Origin: Nonomuraea sp. NBC_00507
GTDB lineage: Bacteria > Actinomycetota > Actinomycetes > Streptosporangiales > Streptosporangiaceae
Assembly: GCF_036013525.1 (NCBI RefSeq)
Contig: NZ_CP107853.1
Span: 6,944,001-7,008,000 of the forward strand
Direction: 5' to 3'
Length of the DNA stretch: 64,000 nt
Below, in pieces: positions 61,315 through 64,000 of the stretch (position 1 is its first letter; the number at the start of each line of letters is the position of its first letter). The notes below the pieces were generated by a model. The model was not told where the DNA came from. It did not search any database and was given only the letters and a program-made list of their open reading frames with translations. Position numbers and translations under genes: made by a program.

Positions 61315-62954
61315 GAGGCGAACACCTCCCCGCGCCGCACCACGTACGGCCCGAGCACGAGCACGTCCACCGGCGCCGACCCGAAGCATTCGAGCGCGTC
61401 ACGCGGGTCGTCCACCATGGGCCGCCCCGCGGTGTTCAGGCTCGTGTTGACGATCACCGGCAGCCCCGTGCGGGCCTCGAACTCCGCCAGCACCCGCGCC
61501 ATCAGCGGCTCGGCGGCGGGGGAGACCGTCTGGATGCGGGCGGTGCCGTCCACGTGCACGACCGCCGGGATGCGCGCCGCCCAGTCCGGGTGCACGTCGT
61601 GCACGAACAGCATGTACGGCGACGGCACCGGCCCCCGTCCGAAGATCTGGGCCGCCCGCGACTCCAGCACCATCGGCGCGATCGGCCGGAACTGCTCACG
61701 GCCCTTGACGTCGTTGAGCCGCTCGGTGTTGCGCGCGTGCCCGGGATGGGCCAGCAGCGACCGGTGCCCGAGCGCCCGCGGCCCGTACTCGGCCCGCCCC
61801 TGGAACCAGGCCACGATCTTGTCGGCGGCCAGCTCGGCGGCCACCGCCGCGGCCAGGTCGGCGGGCCGGGTGTGCGGCACGCGGGCCACCTCCAGCCACG
61901 CCCCCAGCTCCTCGTCGGTGAAGCCGCGCCCCAGCGCCGCGGTCGGCATGGGGGCGGCCGGCTCGCCGTACGCCTGCGCCAGGTGCAGCGCACCGCCCAG
62001 CGCGGTCCCCGAGTCGCCGGCCGCGGGCTGCGCCCACACCTCGTCGAACGGCCCCTCGTCCAGCAGCCGGGTGTTGGCCACGCAGTTCAGCGCCACGCCG
62101 CCGGCCAGCGCGAGCCGCCGCTCGCCGGTGCGCCCGTGCAGCCAGCGCACGAGCTCCATGAGGACCTCCTCCAGCCTGGCCTGCACGCTGGCGGCCAGGT
62201 CGGCGTGATCGGAGGTCCAGGCGCCGCCCTTGGGCAGGGCCTTGGCGTAGAGGTTCCAGTCGACGGGTTCGACGCGGAAACCGCCGTCGCCGGTCGTGTA
62301 GATCGCCTCGCGCAGCGCCTCCAGGTGGCGGGGCGTGCCGTAGGAGGCCATCGCCATGACCTTGTACTCGTCGCTGGAGCGCAGGAAGCCGAGGTGCTCG
62401 GTGACGTCCTCGTACATGAGGCCGAGGGAGTGCGGCAGCTCCTGGGTGGCCAGGACGTCCAGCTCGCCGTCGCGGTAGCGGCCCGCCAGGTGGGAGACGT
62501 TCTCGCCACGGCCGTCGCACACCAGCACTGCGCAGTCGCGCCCCTCCGTCGACCACTGGCAGGCTAGCCCCGCCGAGGCGGCGTGCGCCACGTGATGCGG
62601 CACGTAGCGGACCTGTCCGGGGTCCAATCCCGGCAATGCCGTGGCAAGGAACAGCGGGGCGCGCACCGCGTACGTCGTGCGCAGGTCCTCCCAATCGCCG
62701 TCCGGGCGCTGCGTCACCAGCGCCGGGTCGTACGAATAGGCGACCGCGTCGATGTCCTCGGGGGCGAGACCCGCCTCACGCAGGCACCAGGCGGCGGCCT
62801 GCTCGGGCAGTTCCCACGCCGAGAACGCCACCGGCCGCTTGCCATGCTTGCGGCGGCTGAAGCGTTCCTCCTCCGCCGCGGCCACGATCCTCCCGTCGGC
62901 CACCAGTGCCGCCGCCGGGTCATGAAAGATCGCGTTAATGCCGAGAAATCGCAT
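61311..62954 (-). CDS. NodU/CmcH-family O-carbamoyltransferase
   Basis: A 547-residue carbamoyltransferase with the N-terminal ASKHA-like metal/adenylate domain (FLGINAIFHDPAAALVADGR, EEERFSRRKH, YVPHHVAHAASAGLA, LVCDGRGENVS) and a YrdC-like C-terminal part (VAWFQGRAEYGPRALGHRSL, IAPMVLESR, VNTSLNTAGRPMVDDP). It is predicted to transfer a carbamoyl group from carbamoyl phosphate to a sugar hydroxyl, as in nodulation factors and carbamoylated antibiotics. It is the promoter-proximal gene of the nine-gene operon; GAGGGGGG lies before ATG 62954. Confidence 0.94.
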   Translation of the reverse strand: MRFLGINAIFHDPAAALVADGRIVAAAEEERFSRRKHGKRPVAFSAWELPEQAAAWCLREAGLAPEDIDAVAYSYDPALVTQRPDGDWEDLRTTYAVRAPLFLATALPGLDPGQVRYVPHHVAHAASAGLACQWSTEGRDCAVLVCDGRGENVSHLAGRYRDGELDVLATQELPHSLGLMYEDVTEHLGFLRSSDEYKVMAMASYGTPRHLEALREAIYTTGDGGFRVEPVDWNLYAKALPKGGAWTSDHADLAASVQARLEEVLMELVRWLHGRTGERRLALAGGVALNCVANTRLLDEGPFDEVWAQPAAGDSGTALGGALHLAQAYGEPAAPMPTAALGRGFTDEELGAWLEVARVPHTRPADLAAAVAAELAADKIVAWFQGRAEYGPRALGHRSLLAHPGHARNTERLNDVKGREQFRPIAPMVLESRAAQIFGRGPVPSPYMLFVHDVHPDWAARIPAVVHVDGTARIQTVSPAAEPLMARVLAEFEARTGLPVIVNTSLNTAGRPMVDDPRDALECFGSAPVDVLVLGPYVVRRGEVFAS

Positions 62955-63124
62955 ATGTCCCCCCTCGGGATGTCGTGAACGGCTACCGAGAGAAGCGGTC
63001 CTCAAACCTGCCGCAGGCCCAGGAGATGGGGAAACAGGCGCGGCGCTCTGCGCTTTGTCACTGTAAGTAGTTGTTTGCCGGTTCGGTCCCCGGGTAGCTG
63101 CCCGGCATGCGACGGAGGTGAAAG
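62955..63124. promoter_or_regulatory. Divergent promoter region of the glycan cluster
   Basis: This 170-bp gap separates the leftward nine-gene operon from the rightward gmhB operon and must hold both promoters. An AT-richer stretch around 63050-63075 (TTTGTCACTGTAAGTAGTTG) is the likeliest rightward promoter. A small dyad CCGGG-TAGCTG-CCCGG lies at about 63090-63105. No clear operator is seen. Confidence 0.6.
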
Positions 63125-63724
63125 GTGTTCGAAAAGCGACGTCCCGGCGCCGTGCTCTTCGATCGGGACGGGACCTTGATCAGGGACGTGCCCTACAACG
63201 GCGACCCGAGGCGGGTCGAGCCGATGCCGGGCGCGCTGGAGGCGCTGGGCCGGCTGCGGCGCGCCGAGGTGCCGGTGGCCGTGGTGACCAACCAGTCGGG
63301 CGTGGCCAAGGGCCTGGTCTCCCCGGACGAGATGGATCAGGTGAACGCGAGGGTGGAGGAGCTGCTCGGCCCGTTCGACGCGTGGGCGATCTGCGTCCAC
63401 GACGACGCCGACGGCTGCACCTGCCGCAAACCCGCGCCCGGGCTCGTGATCAGGGCCGCCGCCGTGCTCGACGTCAGCCCCCGCGACTGCGTGGTGGTCG
63501 GCGACATCGGCAGGGACATGGAGGCCGCCAGGGCCGCCGGCGCCAGGGGCATCCTGGTCCCGACCGAGCAGACGCGGCCGGAGGAGATCGAGCAGGCCCC
63601 CGAGGTCGCCGACGACCTGACCGACGTCGTGGACCGTGTGCTCAGCGATGCCGAAGGCCCCGTGCCCGCCGGCGCCCGCGTCTCCGCGCCGTGGGCCCGC
63701 GCCATGGGCTGGAGCCGCTGGTGA
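63125..63724 (+). CDS. gmhB: HAD-IIIA heptose 1,7-bisphosphate phosphatase (GmhB-like)
   Basis: A 199-residue HAD phosphatase: the nucleophile motif LFDRDGTLIRDVPYN, VVTNQSGVAKG, the zinc-binding loop CVHDDADGCTCRKPAPG and the acidic VVGDIGRDMEAA motif. This matches GmhB, which removes the 7-phosphate between the two HldE reactions. GTG 63125 follows GGAGGTGAAAG. It is divergent from the main operon, and its stop overlaps a further glycosyltransferase gene. Confidence 0.9.
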   Translation: MFEKRRPGAVLFDRDGTLIRDVPYNGDPRRVEPMPGALEALGRLRRAEVPVAVVTNQSGVAKGLVSPDEMDQVNARVEELLGPFDAWAICVHDDADGCTCRKPAPGLVIRAAAVLDVSPRDCVVVGDIGRDMEAARAAGARGILVPTEQTRPEEIEQAPEVADDLTDVVDRVLSDAEGPVPAGARVSAPWARAMGWSRW

Positions 63725-64000
63725 GGATCCTCCTCTGGCACGTGCACGGCTCCTGGACGAGCGCCTTCATCCGCGGCAGGCACACGTACGTGCTGCCGCT
63801 CGTCCCCGATCGGGGTCCTGACGGACGGGGGCGGGCGGCCACCTACAACTGGCCGGACAGCGCCCGCGAGGTGCCGTGGGACCGGCTCCGCGACGAGCCT
63901 GTCGACGTGGCCGTCTACCAGCGGCCGCACGAGATCGACCTGGCCCGCGCATGGCTCGGCCGCGACGTGCCGGGAATCTACGTCGAGCACAACACGCCCA
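63721..64000 (+). CDS. Glycosyltransferase, N-terminal part (cut by window edge)
   Basis: An open frame from GTG 63721 (overlapping the gmhB stop as GTGA) to the window end, about 93 codons. It starts MRILLWHVHGSWTSAFIRGR and continues with VAVYQRPHEIDLARAWLG and PGIYVEHNTP, the pattern of a GT-B family 1/4 N-terminal acceptor domain. It is likely a further transferase of the heptose glycan cluster. Confidence 0.75.
   Translation, partial: MRILLWHVHGSWTSAFIRGRHTYVLPLVPDRGPDGRGRAATYNWPDSAREVPWDRLRDEPVDVAVYQRPHEIDLARAWLGRDVPGIYVEHNTP

Noticed and set aside
53543..64000. Classical LPS core cluster
   Set aside because: No lipid A or Kdo genes, and the host is a mycothiol-producing actinobacterium; heptose activation with a carbamoyltransferase fits a different glycan or metabolite.

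Overview
The window is about 64 kb of very GC-rich chromosome from an aerobic, multicellular-type actinomycete. Support for this comes from a mycothiol ligase gene (mshC) in its usual actinobacterial neighbourhood, an InhA-type enoyl reductase next to fabG, Tat-exported enzymes, many GTG starts and GTGA/ATGA start-stop overlaps, and several leaderless-looking promoters. A Nonomuraea- or Streptosporangium-like organism is my best guess but is not proved. I see no rRNA, tRNA, CRISPR array, prophage, transposase or PKS/NRPS gene.

1-6.2 kb is a polysaccharide-use block: a LacI-type repressor (cut by the left edge) with a palindromic operator, a GH35-type beta-galactosidase, a secreted CBM2-GH62 arabinofuranosidase and a secreted SGNH esterase, with GAAA-N(1-2)-TTTC operator-like boxes between the last two. 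6.2-18.1 kb holds a SpoIIE-type phosphatase, a tungsten/molybdopterin aldehyde:ferredoxin oxidoreductase homologue facing a short-chain dehydrogenase with a tiny coupled leader ORF, a PhyH dioxygenase pair facing an AraC regulator, an exported metallophosphoesterase, a transglycosylase lipoprotein and a Tat-exported PHP-type phosphoesterase.

18.2-26 kb looks like a conflict/defence island: a frameshifted relic gene, then a tightly overlapping three-gene CATRA-type module (small associated protein, two-helix membrane protein, 1237-residue TPR protein with a C-terminal CHAT caspase-like protease), then a lower-GC Schlafen/AlbA-type ATP-binding gene. 26-39.3 kb is mixed metabolism and regulation (ECF sigma factor, mycothiol-dependent-type enzyme, GH15, YczE/MocR pair, TRIC channel, a clearly decayed POT peptide transporter, acyl-CoA ligase, two related secreted proteins, an oxidoreductase facing an HxlR regulator).

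39.4-53.4 kb is largely conserved actinobacterial housekeeping: moaA and a mobA-like fusion, a DUF3099 gene, a candidate small RNA made of three hairpins with near-identical C-rich loops, dodecin, a low-molecular-weight phosphatase, tldD/tldE, fabG/fabI, and a run ending in mshC. 53.4-64 kb is a nine-gene, almost fully overlapping operon plus a divergent partner operon. Together they encode heptose activation (GmhA, HldE, GmhB), two GT9, a GT4, a GT2, a further glycosyltransferase, an O-carbamoyltransferase and two dehydrogenases/epimerases. The inferred product is a carbamoylated, heptose-containing glycan or glycoside. The cluster runs off the right edge.
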